From the NCBI GenBank assembly GCA_023957125.1, contig JAMLHL010000004.1, positions 62,001 through 126,000 of the forward strand: DNA of 64,000 nucleotides, written 5' to 3'. Numbering within the stretch: position 1 is the stretch's first letter; the number at the start of each line of letters is the position of its first letter. Position numbers and translations under genes: made by a program. Source of the DNA: Chitinophagaceae bacterium. Its GTDB lineage: Bacteria > Bacteroidota > Bacteroidia > Chitinophagales > Chitinophagaceae. Shown here one piece after another: positions 24,549 to 35,198 of the stretch. Below the pieces are notes generated by a model. That model was not told the origin of the DNA and searched no databases. It saw only the letters and a list, made by a program, of their open reading frames with translations.

Positions 24549-26273
24549 CTAATATCCCTGGTTTTGTTTCAACACGCCAGGCGCCCTGTCTATTTCCTGT
24601 TGGGGAATGGGGAAAATATTATCCTTATCGGGATTAAAACTAATGGTGGCCGAAGCCGATACAAACTGCTTTTCGAACTCCATATAACTTTCCAGCACCG
24701 TTTTTGCCGTTCCCCAACGCACCAGGTCAAAGAAACGCTGACCTTCCAGCGCGAGTTCCAGTCTTCGTTCAAAACGAACCGCCTCGCGGGCATAATCCTC
24801 ATTGTCAAATGACGGGTAAGGCTTTACGCTGTATTTAGCAGCGGGAGTGCCATTAACCATTAAGCCGGGTAAGTTGGCCGCGCGATTTCTGACATCATTC
24901 ACACGATCCAGTGCATACGGAAGGTCGCCTGTTTCCACGGCGCACTCGGCCGCCATCAGGTACACATCCGCCAGGCGGATGACATTAACATCCAATGCCG
25001 TAATGTATTCACCTCCCGAAACGGTATTGCCTCCCCATTCCGATTTATCAAGCATCTGCTTTTTTGAAACAAACGGTCCACCCGATGCCGGATCACGGAT
25101 CCAGGCATCACCGGGAAAAATACCCCAATCCCGGAAAGGCACACCCCTTCTTCCCACCGTATAATCAACACGGGGGTCAAATGCAATGGTTTGATCTACC
25201 GTATAATTATCTTTAGCGGCGCCTACCAATCCCAAATCAGATTTATAAGGATCATCGCGATAGGAGCCGTCTAAGTAGGGCAACCCATTGGCATCTACCT
25301 TGAAAGCGTTTACCAGATCAATGGAAGGGAGAAAGAAGCCGCAACAACTTACCGGGGCCGAACCATAAAAGCCCGATAACATATCACCTACATTGGCATT
25401 ATCGCCGCCGCCATCGGGATTGATAATATTTTGGTCCACGAAAACGGCTTCCGGTCCATCCTCCCCTGCAATGCTGAAATTATCCCTGAAATCCATGGTA
25501 GTGAGATCCCCTTTATGATCAATAACATCCTTGAAAAGCGGCAATGCTTCGGGATATTTTTTCTGGTAGAGATAAACTTTCCCCAGGTACGCCTCCGCTG
25601 CCAGCTTATCCACCCGGCCCACTTCGCCCAACGGCTTGGAATAATCCAGGTTAGCCATCGCGAACTGAAGATCCGCTTCAATCATGGGATAAAGCTCTGC
25701 ATCATTTTTTACATTCAGCGCGTCGGCTGTTGACATGGTTTCATCAATGTAGGGCACATTTCCGAACACCCGTTTCAAATAGAAATAATAGTGCGCCCGG
25801 AGCGTACGGGCTTCCGCTTCAATTTGTTTGGCCCGTGCGTCATCAAATTTATTGGAAACATCGGTACCTGCCTGAACCTGGTTTAAAAGCGCCAATGTGT
25901 TATTGCAACGCAATACGCCTTCAAAATAATTGGTCCACATAGCCGGCAACTGGTCGTTAGCGCTGTTGGGGCTGTGCAACTCTATCGCGTTCATCGTGCT
26001 TTGGTCGCCGCTGGTACTGCCTTTATGCGCGTTATCCGCCGCCACTTCGCCAAACAACCATTGGCTTGGTGCGGAAGAATAGTTGCCCCAGGTTCCATTG
26101 ATATTGCCATTCATTAAACCATAAGCGCCTATTAACAACGATTCAACCCCTTTGGGTGTGGCAAGTTCGTTTGTAGAAATGGTAGCCTGTGGCTGCGTTT
26201 CCAGAAAGCTCCGGGAGCAGGAGCCTGCCAGTAATCCGAGGCCTGCTATACATACAAAATATATCTTCTTCAT
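24549..26273 (-). CDS. SusD/RagB-family lipoprotein (beta-glucan locus)
   Basis: 574 aa. Lipobox LAGSC (Cys19), FLETQPQ typical of SusD N-termini, TPR-like helices (KQIEAEARTLRAHYYFYLKRVFGNVPYI; KLAAEAYLGKVYLYQKKYPEALPLFKDVI; VNVIRLADVYLMAAECAVETGDLPYALDRVNDVRNRA; ALEGQRFFDLVRWG) and a C-terminal NIFPIPQQEIDR. It is the substrate-binding lid for the SusC protein encoded 30 bp upstream. The GH16 gene of the same operon makes a beta-glucan the probable substrate. Confidence 0.93.
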   Translation of the reverse strand: MKKIYFVCIAGLGLLAGSCSRSFLETQPQATISTNELATPKGVESLLIGAYGLMNGNINGTWGNYSSAPSQWLFGEVAADNAHKGSTSGDQSTMNAIELHSPNSANDQLPAMWTNYFEGVLRCNNTLALLNQVQAGTDVSNKFDDARAKQIEAEARTLRAHYYFYLKRVFGNVPYIDETMSTADALNVKNDAELYPMIEADLQFAMANLDYSKPLGEVGRVDKLAAEAYLGKVYLYQKKYPEALPLFKDVIDHKGDLTTMDFRDNFSIAGEDGPEAVFVDQNIINPDGGGDNANVGDMLSGFYGSAPVSCCGFFLPSIDLVNAFKVDANGLPYLDGSYRDDPYKSDLGLVGAAKDNYTVDQTIAFDPRVDYTVGRRGVPFRDWGIFPGDAWIRDPASGGPFVSKKQMLDKSEWGGNTVSGGEYITALDVNVIRLADVYLMAAECAVETGDLPYALDRVNDVRNRAANLPGLMVNGTPAAKYSVKPYPSFDNEDYAREAVRFERRLELALEGQRFFDLVRWGTAKTVLESYMEFEKQFVSASATISFNPDKDNIFPIPQQEIDRAPGVLKQNQGY

Positions 26274-26303
26274 AACTTGACTTAATTTGATTAAATAAAC
26301 GGT

Positions 26304-29300
26304 TTAAAAAGTGACATTCAACCCGAGCAAAAACTGGCGGGAAGCAGGATACATTCCCAGGTCAACACCCGGTGCGCTGAAATCACTTGAAAATTGCGTT
26401 ACTTCCGGATCCAGACCCGAATAGTTAGTGATCGTAAACAGGTTGGTTCCGCTAACATAAACACGCATGGCCGAGATCATGTTTTTCCACTCACTTTTAT
26501 TGAATTGAAAGTTATACCCGACCTGGAGGTTCTTCATCCTGAAATAGCTGCCGCCCTGTATGTAGTAACTGTTGGAAGCCAGTTCATAATCGGATGGTTT
26601 TCTGATGGGCGAGGGAAATGTGCCGTTGGGATTAGCAGCGCTCCAGGCATCCAGCACTCTTGTGCTGATGGCGCCGTCAAACGCATTGAAATCCGTATAA
26701 TACCTCGTTACATCAAATATCTGGTTGCCATAAGAGCCGTTAAAGAACATGAAAAGATCAAAATGTTTGTACTGCGCGTTTACACTGAACGAGTAGAGAA
26801 ACTTGGGATGCGGACTGCCGATAATGGTTCTGTCAAAGGCGTCCACCACACCATCGGGTTTCCCATCGGCACCGGATATGTCCGCATACTTCGGACCTCC
26901 TACCCGGGCCCCGTCATAATGAGGCGTATTTGCAATGTCATCCTCACTTTGATATATGCCGGTAAGCTCATACCCGTAAAAAGCGCCTAATGGTTGTCCG
27001 GACATTAATATGGAGGTCTGAAGCGACCGGATGCCCCCATATACCTGGTTGGTCACCGTAGGAGCAAGCATCACTATTTCATTGACATTTTTTGAAAAAT
27101 TAGCACCGATATCAAAGTGAAAAGCCTCTTCATTTGCCCTTGACAGGCCGTAGTAGTGATAGTTCAATGAAACCTCAACTCCTTTGTTGCTCATGGTGCC
27201 GATATTAACATAGGGCGAACTTCCGCCACCCACAGCCTGGGCAGGTTGCGGAACGGGGTACAACATATCGGTTGTTCTCCTGTTATATACATCAATGGAA
27301 CCGTCAAACCGGTTATCCAAAATGGCAAAGTCCAACCCCACGTTCCACGACTTCAGGGCCTCCCATTTAACATTCTCGTTATCATAACTGTTGTTCCAGA
27401 TTCCGCTTGACAGCGAAGTGCCGTTAAGCGGATAGGAAGATGTGGCAACGGATTGCTGGAACTGCCTTAAATACTGGAAAGAAGGAATAGACTGGTTGCC
27501 GGTTTCTCCATAGCCGACCCTCAGCTTCAGCTCGTCCATCCAGGAAGCATCTGCCAGAAATGCTTCGTCAGAAAGCCGCCATGCAGCGCTTACGGCCGGG
27601 AAGTTACCATACAAATTGGCAGGGGCAAACACCGAGGAGCCATCTCTGCGAAGCGTGGCAGACAAGAGGTACCTGTCCTTAAAGGAATAATCAAGCCGCC
27701 CGAAAAGAGAATATAAGGTACTCATTCCGCCCAGGCTCGAGGCCGAAATATTAGTCGTGGCTGCATTAATATAATAGTAATTCAAATTACCGAATACAAA
27801 GAACCCGTTTCCGGTTCCGCTTACAAACCGCCACTTGTCTTTTATCGCTTCGGTACCCACCATCAGGGTAAAATCATGAACATTATTGAATTTGTGTTTG
27901 TAGGTTAACGTATTGGTCCAGGTCCAGTTGGCGTCGTATCCTTCGGCTTCCGACATAGGGTTATTGGAATAGCTGCCCTCCGAAAATTCGGGGTTGGGAT
28001 AAGTGATTCCCAGCGAGGTATAATTGTGATACAACACCCCGAAGGTAGATTTCAGATTAAGCCCTTTGACTATTTCCAGGTCGGCAAAGGCGCTTCCGAA
28101 AAACTGGTTGTCTGTTCCCACATTGTCCTTGTTCCTGTAAAGTACGGCAAGCGGGTTTTCCGCATTTCCCAGCAGGCTGCCCTTTGAGCCTGCGAAGTTG
28201 CCCATGATATCGTAAACCGGAACAATGGTTTGCTGGCGGTAAGCCCAGCCGATGGGAGAACCCTCTCCCTGGTAGTCGCCGGCGGTATTAACATTGGTGG
28301 CGAAACCCTGGTTGCGGTTATAAGAGTACTGCATATTCTCGCCGATGGTAAGGCGCCCGTTGAGACCTGTAAAATTGGAGTTGGCTCTTATGCCGTAACG
28401 CTTGAAACCGGTGTACCGGATCGTTCCATCCTGGTCGAGATACCCGCCGCTGATGATATAGGAGGAATTTTCGCCTCCTCCCGAAACGGTGAGCTGGTAA
28501 TTTTGAATGGGGGCGTCATGTGTGATAGTCCTGAACCAATCGGTTCCCTGCTGGTTAGCTTTTGTGATCTGGTAAAAGGTGGAGGCATCCTGCGTGTAAC
28601 GGTATTTAGCCGGATCGGCGTCCGCTGCCGTAACTGCCTGCCCCATTACAGAGCCTGCAAGAAGATATTCGGGTAATGTAGGCGCGTTGGGGTCGCTGCC
28701 ATAATTATAACCGGTAGTGCTGGTAAGCCCGGGGATCTCATCATGGTTTTTAAATGCCGTGTACAAATAATCGGCAAACTGTATGGGACTCAAATATTTG
28801 GGGAAGGTGCTCCTGTTGGGCACCTGCACGCCATAGTAGGCATCCAGCGTTACTTTGGGAGGCCCGGTGCGCCCTTTCTTTGTGGTAATGATGACCACCC
28901 CGTTGTTGGCTCTTGAACCATAGATGGAAGCCGCGGAGGCATCTTTCAATACCTGCATGCTTTCTATATCATTTGAATTCAGCCAGCTCAGTTTCCCCTG
29001 GTAGGGCATCCCGTCAATAACAAACAACGGGTCGTTATTATTGATGGTGCTGAACCCGCGTATGCGGATCTGCGGTGTGGAGCCCGGCGATCCGTCGTTG
29101 ATGATCTGCACCCCGGTTGCCTTGCCCTGCAGTGCCTCCACAGGGCTCGCCACCGGCTGCGATTTCAACTGGTCCATATTCACCACGGCAACCGCGCCGG
29201 TAAGGTCTTTTTTCCGCTGGGAAGAATATCCCGTTACTACAATTTCATCCAGCGAGGACAACCTTTCGGTAAGCGCGGCATCAATGGTGCTTCTCCCTTC

Positions 29301-29579
29301 CACCGGGATCTCCAGATTTTCGAAACCCACGGAAGTGATCACCAGTACGGCATTGTTATTGGGCACGGGGATCGAAAACATCCCTTCCGCATCCGACACA
29401 ACAGCCGTAGTGGATCCTTTAATGGTGATGGTAGCTCCCGGCACCGGCTGGCCGCCCGTACTGTTGGTTACTTTGCCGGAGAGCGTTCGTTGCTGTGAAA
29501 ATACAAAGGCGCCGCTAAGCAGCATCCATGCAAGGAATAGAAACCTTGTTAACTGTAACGTTAGTTTTGCATGCCTCAT
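26304..29579 (-). CDS. SusC/RagA-family TonB-linked outer-membrane protein (beta-glucan locus)
   Basis: 1091 aa. Signal peptide ends near VFSQQ. Carboxypeptidase-regulatory-like domain (LSGKVTNSTGGQPVPGATITIKG), plug with LDEIVVTGYSSQRKKDLTGAVAVVN, IRIRGFSTINNNDPLFVIDG and IESMQVLKDASAASIYGSRANNGVVIITTKKG, then the barrel ending in FLLGLNVTF. It is the transport partner of the downstream SusD. The order in transcription is GH16-SusC-SusD, with a 90-bp gap after GH16 and 30 bp before SusD. Confidence 0.95.
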   Translation of the reverse strand: MRHAKLTLQLTRFLFLAWMLLSGAFVFSQQRTLSGKVTNSTGGQPVPGATITIKGSTTAVVSDAEGMFSIPVPNNNAVLVITSVGFENLEIPVEGRSTIDAALTERLSSLDEIVVTGYSSQRKKDLTGAVAVVNMDQLKSQPVASPVEALQGKATGVQIINDGSPGSTPQIRIRGFSTINNNDPLFVIDGMPYQGKLSWLNSNDIESMQVLKDASAASIYGSRANNGVVIITTKKGRTGPPKVTLDAYYGVQVPNRSTFPKYLSPIQFADYLYTAFKNHDEIPGLTSTTGYNYGSDPNAPTLPEYLLAGSVMGQAVTAADADPAKYRYTQDASTFYQITKANQQGTDWFRTITHDAPIQNYQLTVSGGGENSSYIISGGYLDQDGTIRYTGFKRYGIRANSNFTGLNGRLTIGENMQYSYNRNQGFATNVNTAGDYQGEGSPIGWAYRQQTIVPVYDIMGNFAGSKGSLLGNAENPLAVLYRNKDNVGTDNQFFGSAFADLEIVKGLNLKSTFGVLYHNYTSLGITYPNPEFSEGSYSNNPMSEAEGYDANWTWTNTLTYKHKFNNVHDFTLMVGTEAIKDKWRFVSGTGNGFFVFGNLNYYYINAATTNISASSLGGMSTLYSLFGRLDYSFKDRYLLSATLRRDGSSVFAPANLYGNFPAVSAAWRLSDEAFLADASWMDELKLRVGYGETGNQSIPSFQYLRQFQQSVATSSYPLNGTSLSSGIWNNSYDNENVKWEALKSWNVGLDFAILDNRFDGSIDVYNRRTTDMLYPVPQPAQAVGGGSSPYVNIGTMSNKGVEVSLNYHYYGLSRANEEAFHFDIGANFSKNVNEIVMLAPTVTNQVYGGIRSLQTSILMSGQPLGAFYGYELTGIYQSEDDIANTPHYDGARVGGPKYADISGADGKPDGVVDAFDRTIIGSPHPKFLYSFSVNAQYKHFDLFMFFNGSYGNQIFDVTRYYTDFNAFDGAISTRVLDAWSAANPNGTFPSPIRKPSDYELASNSYYIQGGSYFRMKNLQVGYNFQFNKSEWKNMISAMRVYVSGTNLFTITNYSGLDPEVTQFSSDFSAPGVDLGMYPASRQFLLGLNVTF

Positions 29580-29669
29580 GTTGTTGGTTTTTTATTTTAA
29601 AAATAGATATCCAAACCTTTGAACCGCCGGGCAAAAAATACACGGCTCCATTGCCGGGCATCCCGTGGA

Positions 29670-30449
29670 CTACCGGTAAACCCGCACATAATCCACCTCC
29701 ATGGATTGAGGAAAAACCGAGCTGTCAACGCCCATCTTTCCTCCCCAGTTACCTCCCACCGCCACATTCAGGAGCAGGTGAAATCGCTTGTCGAATGGCC
29801 ATTCTTTGCTGCTCCGTCTTTCATTAGGGAATTCAAAATACTGCTCCCCGTCAATGAATACCCGGATGCGGTCTTCCTCCCATTTCAGTGCATATACATG
29901 AAAAACCGACTCCAGGTCTTTCCTGGATGTGCTTTTGGTTTTTTGCGTGCCCATGGTATGATTATAGGCTGCTGTATGCACCGTTCCAAATACCGAATCG
30001 GGCAGGTAGCCCACATGTTCCATAACATCTATCTCTCCGCTCTGCGGCCAATCACCATATTCCCAATCTGTGGGCAACATCCATATGGCAGGCCACAATC
30101 CTACTCCCTTAGGCATTTTTGCCCGGATCTCCAGGCGACCGTATTTCCAGTCGCCCTTGTTTTTTGTGACCAGCCTTGCAGAAGTGAATTTTGATCCTTT
30201 ATAATCTTCTCTGAGCACCCTGATGCGCAATACGCCATTCTCAACCTGGGCGTTCTCTTCTCTCTGAGCGGTATAATATTGCAGTTCATTATTGCCCCAG
30301 CCATTACCGCCTGTATCATAGCTCCATTTGGAACTGTCCGGCAGGCCCGTATAATTAAACTCATCAGACCAAACCAATTGGCTGTACTGCGCCTGTAAAT
30401 CAATAAACAGGGTTGCCGATATACACAATATTGTTATACACCTGGTCAT
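29670..30449 (-). CDS. GH16 family endo-beta-glucanase (laminarinase-like)
   Basis: 259 aa. Signal peptide (to about LQAQ), then the GH16 jelly-roll. WSDEFNYTGLPDSSKWSYDTGGNGWGNNELQYYT is partly conserved across laminarinases. The catalytic signature is SGEIDVMEHVG, with nucleophile Glu, Asp and acid/base Glu in the E-I-D-x-M-E form typical of beta-1,3- and mixed-linkage glucanases. GLWPAIWMLP and FHLLLNVAVGGNWGG are also family motifs. It probably cleaves laminarin-like or mixed-linkage beta-glucan for uptake by the adjacent SusCD pair. First gene of that operon, divergent from the regulator at 30705. Confidence 0.93.
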   Translation of the reverse strand: MTRCITILCISATLFIDLQAQYSQLVWSDEFNYTGLPDSSKWSYDTGGNGWGNNELQYYTAQREENAQVENGVLRIRVLREDYKGSKFTSARLVTKNKGDWKYGRLEIRAKMPKGVGLWPAIWMLPTDWEYGDWPQSGEIDVMEHVGYLPDSVFGTVHTAAYNHTMGTQKTKSTSRKDLESVFHVYALKWEEDRIRVFIDGEQYFEFPNERRSSKEWPFDKRFHLLLNVAVGGNWGGKMGVDSSVFPQSMEVDYVRVYR

Positions 30450-30602
30450 ATCACAGGTTTGATCTGTATGGATAGCGGTAATTTCCCGGAACGTGCAAAA
30501 ACGAAAGAAAGACTTAAATTCATATGCAAGCTGTTTTAGCGCTTAAGCTCCTTTGAAAGCGGGTTAAAAGTAGGCTGCCAGCAGCCCGAAACAGATTTTT
30601 TC

Positions 30603-30664
30603 ACTACATCATTACTACATCAAGGCTCTTAACCCGGGCTTAAACGCCACTTCAATACTACATC
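30603..30664. promoter_or_regulatory. Three ACTACATC repeats in the divergent GH16/regulator promoter region
   Basis: ACTACATC occurs at 30603-30610, 30614-30621 and 30657-30664: start-to-start spacings of 11 and 43 bp, about 1 and 4 helical turns, so on one DNA face. The 255-bp gap separates the GH16 operon from its likely regulator, making these candidate operator half-sites. GGGTTAA/TTAACCC (30561-30567 and 30629-30635) also form an inverted pair across the region. Confidence 0.4.
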
Positions 30665-30704
30665 TAAGGGTTTTTTCATTATCTTAGTTTTAACTTTCCA
30701 GCTT

Positions 30705-33594
30705 ATGAAGCTAACGGTTGCACTGATTTTCACTTTACGGCTATCGCTATATGCCGTTTGTCAAAACACCATCGGACTACCCGAGATCATTCATTATCCC
30801 AAGCAATCCTATAAAGCCGGCACCCAAAACTGGGATATCTGCCAGGATGTGAACGGTTTGCTTTATTTTGCCAATAACGAAGGGTTGCTGAGTTTCGACG
30901 GAACCTACTGGAAACTCTATCCGCTGCCCAATAAAACCATTGTTCGCTCCGTGGCCATTGGCGCCGATCATAGAATATATACGGGCGGGCAGAATGAAAT
31001 CGGTTATTTTTCACCCGACCCGGAGGGCACGCTTGTTTATCATTCTTTAAAAAGCCTTATTCCCGAAAAAAACCGCTCTTTCGCCGATGTATGGGATATT
31101 GTATGCCGGGGCAGCCAAATCTTTTTTCGTACAAGCGAACAAATACTGCAGTTTTCCGAAAATGCCATCACGGTATATCCTGCCGCCAACTGGTTGTTTA
31201 TGGGCGCCGCCGGGGATGTGCTCATAGCCCAGGATTTTCAAAGGGGGCTGCTAACCTTCAGGAAGGATGAATGGACGCCTTTAACTGCACCCGTAGCATT
31301 GCCACGGGGCTTTCTGGTCACTGCCGTGCTGCCCGCCGGCGAAGACAGTATTTTTATAACCAGTCTAAAGGATGGCATTTACTTATACACCCGGCACCAG
31401 CTTTCGCGGTTTTCCAACACCGGCGCTTCGGGAAATCGCAGGCTACCACATTTACAATGCCACTGCTATTGATGAAGATCATTTTGCGCTCGCCACCACC
31501 CGTAAGGGTTGTATTATAATAGATAAGAAGGGCAACCCGGTACAGCAATTCTCACGTGTAGAAGGATTGCAAAACAATAATGTACTGAGCGTTTTCAGCG
31601 ACAGCCACAAAAACCTGTGGCTGGGACTCGACCAGGGGATTGATTTTATTGCTTACAGCAGCGCCATCAAACACATTTTCCCTGATATGCAAAATGAAGG
31701 GGCGGGGTATTCTTCTGTTATCTATAAAGATCGCCTGTATATAGCCACTACCAACGGCTTATACTATACCCCCCTGTATAAGCAGGAGGATCTGAGTTTT
31801 GTGAAGGGGAATTTCAGGCTGGTAGAAAATACCAAAGGACAGGTGTGGAACCTGTCGGAAGTGAATGGTAAATTGCTGGCAGGTCATCACGAAGGTTTCT
31901 TTGAGGTACGGGGAGATAAAGCGATCCATATAGACAATACCAGCGGCTTCTGGACCTTCCTCCCCTTTGGCAGTACACAACCTTCTTCTATGATGGTTGC
32001 CGGCACTTATAACGGCATCCGGTTTTATCAGTATAAAAACGGGCGATTCAGCAAGCAACATATTGACGCGGATTTTGAATCGGCCCGCTTTGTAACAGTA
32101 TCCAATGATGATATATGGGTTTCACACCCCTATAAAGGCGTGTACCGGATACGGCTGCAAGACCATAGTAACCCCCTGGTAGAGCAATACGGGGAAAAGC
32201 ACGGGTTGGGGTTAACCACCAATGGAAATTATCTTTTTAAGATCAAAAACCGCCTCGTGGTTGCCACCGAAAACGGTCTATATGAATACGATGAACAGTC
32301 CGACCGGTTTGAACCTTCCGCTTATTTCAGATCCATTTTCGGGAACACCATTATACGTTACATGAAGGAAGACCCATCGGGAAATATATGGTTCGTATTT
32401 GATAAAAACCTTGGCGTGGTAGATTATTCCGGCCATAAGCCAACCATGATTTATATCAGTGAACTCAACCGGAAGCTGGTAAGCGGGTTTGAGCAGGTAT
32501 ATCCCGTAGATGACCACAATATTTTTATTGGCTCAGAGAAAGGCTATTTTCATATCAACTACGCACAATATAAACGCAACCACCCGGTGTTGCAGGTGCA
32601 GTTGCGGAAAGCGGTGGCTTCGGGTACAACGGACAGTCTTTTGTTCAACGGCTATTTCGGGAATGTGAATGAAACGCAGGAGCAACCGGTTAAATCCGTT
32701 GTTCCGTATCAGCGGAATTCGTTGCACTTTGAATTTTCATCCCCGCTTTACGAGCAACAATCCAATATTGAATACAGCTGTTTCTTAAAAGGATACGATA
32801 ATAAATGGTCTGAATGGAACAATAAAACGGAAAGAGATTACCTGTTTCTGCCTCCGGGCAATTACCGATTTTGCATACGGTCGCGCAACAACCTTGGAAG
32901 CGAATCACAGGTATATGCTTATTCTGTGAGCATTCTCCCGCCCTGGTATCTTGCCTGGTGGGCATATGGCCTGTACGCCTGCCTGTTGCTATATGGGTTG
33001 TATAGGGTGTATCGCTGGCAGGAGCAACGATTTCTACGGCAGCAGCAACGATACGAAGAACGGCAAAAACAATTGCGCAGCCTGCACCAGCTTGAGCTGG
33101 AAAAGAATGAAAAGGAAATTGTGAAGCTCCGCAATGAAAAGCTGGAGGCAGAGATCCAGCATAAGAACAAGGAGATGGCATCTGCCGCAATGCACCTCGT
33201 AAAAAAAGGAGAGCTGATCACCCGGGTAAAAGATGAGCTGCTTCACCTTGCCAAAATAACGGAAGATGAACGGTCACTGGACGCCTTGAAGAAACTGATC
33301 AAAACCTTAGGGGAAGATGATAAGATGGATGAAGACTGGGAGCATTTTACCATTCATTTTGATAAAACACACAATGATTTTTTCGTAGCATTAAAGGCCA
33401 CGCATCCCAATCTCACCCCAAATGAATTAAAGCTGTGCGCTTACCTGCGCATGAACCTGAGCACGAAAGAAATGGCCCAGCTCATGAACATTTCTGTTAG
33501 AGGCGTAGAAATAAGCCGCTACCGCCTGAGAAAAAAATTGCAGGTACTCCCGGAAACAAACTTATTCACTTACCTGCTGGATTTTTCTCGATGA
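30705..33594 (+). pseudogene. Frameshifted membrane sensor/regulator (propeller, Y_Y_Y, LuxR-type HTH)
   Basis: The first frame runs 30705-31472 (255 aa), the second from about 31423 to 33594. Skipping one base near 31422 restores ...RFSNT-ALREIAGYHIYNATAID..., about 962 aa in all. The restored protein has a signal peptide, two-component-regulator-type propeller blades (NGLLYFANNEGLLSFDG; NNNVLSVFSDSHKNLWLGLDQGIDFI), a Y_Y_Y domain (YSCFLKGYDNKWSEW), a membrane segment (WYLAWWAYGLYACLLLYGLY), a coiled coil and a C-terminal LuxR-like helix-turn-helix (NELKLCAYLRMNLSTKEMAQLMNIS). Such proteins sense periplasmic glycan and activate Sus loci, here the divergent GH16 operon. Real inactivation or a sequencing error is not resolved. 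Confidence 0.85.
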
Positions 33595-33675
33595 CAGAGA
33601 ACCGTCGGGTACAAGGTATCAGGCGCTGATTTCAAATCCTGAATCTTACATCCCGAATAAATAATACCTAATATC

Positions 33676-34944
33676 TTATCGCTTCAACGAATAAAAACTC
33701 AGGAGACGGATATTATCCGGGTTGCCGTAGTCGTATTGATACAGTCCGTTCTTACCTACCACCAACACGTTTTTATTGCGTGCAATTACATCATAAGGCG
33801 CTTCACTCTTAATTGCCGCTATCTGCTTCAACGCACCGGGGTTAGATGCATTAAATACTCTTACGCCGCTCTCATCATCACATACAAAAAGCAGGTTGCC
33901 GTCTTTGGCAAGGCCGGTTGGACCGGTAAGCGGATAAGTTTTCAGCAATACAGGATTCATAAGATCCTCTATGTTTACAACATTCAGCTCATTGGCATTT
34001 CCGCCGCAGGAAGAACCGCCGCGCAGCGTAACATAAGCAAACTGTCCGTCGGTTATTACAGGATCGCAGGCCCGCCCGTGCGAGAAGGTACCCAGCTGAA
34101 CGGGAGAAACGGGATCGGACACATCGTACATGAACATTCCTATAGAGGAACCAAGGAACAGCTTATCTTCAAAGGGATAGATCGTTTCGAGGTCGAAGCC
34201 TGCATAGAACGTGGTATCCAGGCGTGGAACGGCAGGCGTACGAATGTTTACAATGCCTACACTGTGCGGCTCCCGGATGGCATACAGGTGATCATTCAGC
34301 AACACCATACTCGCCATGGAACCGGCGAGGCCGCTGCCACCGCCTGCCGGTACACTGGCGGCCGTACTGTTCAATGCATACGCCGTCATATCGCCTCCCC
34401 AAGTGTAAATTCTATCCGTATAGCTAACAACCGTATCTTTCCTGATCCAGTCTATCGCCACCTGATCATCATCTATAGCGTAAGCATACCCATATATCCT
34501 GTTCATAAAAAAGTTCGGAACCCGCGTAGTAACTGTCACTCTCCGGGGATTGCTGATGTCTATGGCAAGCAGATCGGTGTACATGTCGGCATACAGGATA
34601 TTGCCTCTTACCCCCATATCCCGGTTGCCGGGAATGTTCAGGAAGGCCACCTGGGAGGGCCCGGACGGATCGCTGTTATCAATGATGTGGATACCTTTGT
34701 CAACCTCGTTGAGATAAATGAACCTGTCTTTAATATAGATCTTGCCGGCCTGCCGCACCGTCTCAGACGGATTACCGTTGATAGCCGCCAGCACTTCCGC
34801 TTTTGATTTCAAAACCGGCTTCATGATCGTATAGGTGTACGTGTGCGTAGAAGTGATCTTATCCTTTACGCAACCCGAAAGGAAGACTATCATACAGGCG
34901 GTTACCAATAAACCGAGCAGGGAGACCGTTATTTTTCTTGTCAT
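33676..34944 (-). CDS. LVIVD-repeat lipoprotein
   Basis: 422 aa from ATG 34944; the extra 19 codons upstream precede a proper signal peptide, so they are excluded. Lipobox LSGC (Cys25). The body is a beta-propeller of LVIVD-type repeats: IYIKDRFIYLNEVDKGIHIIDNSDP, GNILYADMYTDLLAIDISNP, DHLYAIREPHSVGIVNIRTPAVP, GQFAYVTLRGG... NELNVVNIEDLMNP, GNLLFVCDDESGVRVFNASNPG. Surface or periplasmic location expected; function of the family unknown. It follows the broken regulator tail to tail and is not obviously linked to it. Confidence 0.85.
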   Translation of the reverse strand: MTRKITVSLLGLLVTACMIVFLSGCVKDKITSTHTYTYTIMKPVLKSKAEVLAAINGNPSETVRQAGKIYIKDRFIYLNEVDKGIHIIDNSDPSGPSQVAFLNIPGNRDMGVRGNILYADMYTDLLAIDISNPRRVTVTTRVPNFFMNRIYGYAYAIDDDQVAIDWIRKDTVVSYTDRIYTWGGDMTAYALNSTAASVPAGGGSGLAGSMASMVLLNDHLYAIREPHSVGIVNIRTPAVPRLDTTFYAGFDLETIYPFEDKLFLGSSIGMFMYDVSDPVSPVQLGTFSHGRACDPVITDGQFAYVTLRGGSSCGGNANELNVVNIEDLMNPVLLKTYPLTGPTGLAKDGNLLFVCDDESGVRVFNASNPGALKQIAAIKSEAPYDVIARNKNVLVVGKNGLYQYDYGNPDNIRLLSFYSLKR

Positions 34945-35029
34945 GGCAGCTATTTTTACAGGCTGACAACACAAGGAAAGAAAACGTTGCACCCGTGCCA
35001 CATAAAAGATAATATAAAACGATGAGCTT

Positions 35030-35130
35030 GGAGCTTGTCAGGGTGCAGGGAGCGTGGCGTTTTCAGTTTTTAGGGTGGGGTCAGGCTGATTGCTCACGGC
35101 TCACGGCTGATAGCTGATGGCTGTTAGCCA
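35030..35130. repeat. Low-complexity intergenic repeats ('gagcttggagctt', 'gctcacggctcacggctgatagctgatggct')
   Basis: The 254-bp gap between the LVIVD gene and clpB holds 'gagcttggagcttgtcagggtgcaggg' and near-tandem 'gctcacg gctcacg gctgatag ctgatgg ctgttag'. 'gggtgcaggg' is the reverse complement of the 'ctgcaccct' unit at 24347-24393. No gene is seen in this stretch. Confidence 0.55.
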
Positions 35131-35198
35131 ACCCACCTGCAACCCGGATTAAAGTCGCAAGGGCCCGCCTCGTAGCTTCATCTATGAATGGAACCGCT

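Noticed and set aside
31400..31430. Programmed ribosomal frameshift in the regulator gene
   Set aside because: No slippery heptamer, stop-codon stall or downstream pseudoknot is apparent; mutation or sequence error is simpler.
33736..34806. 356-aa plus-strand ORF opposite the LVIVD lipoprotein gene
   Set aside because: The minus strand has lipobox and propeller repeats; the opposite frame lacks any domain pattern.
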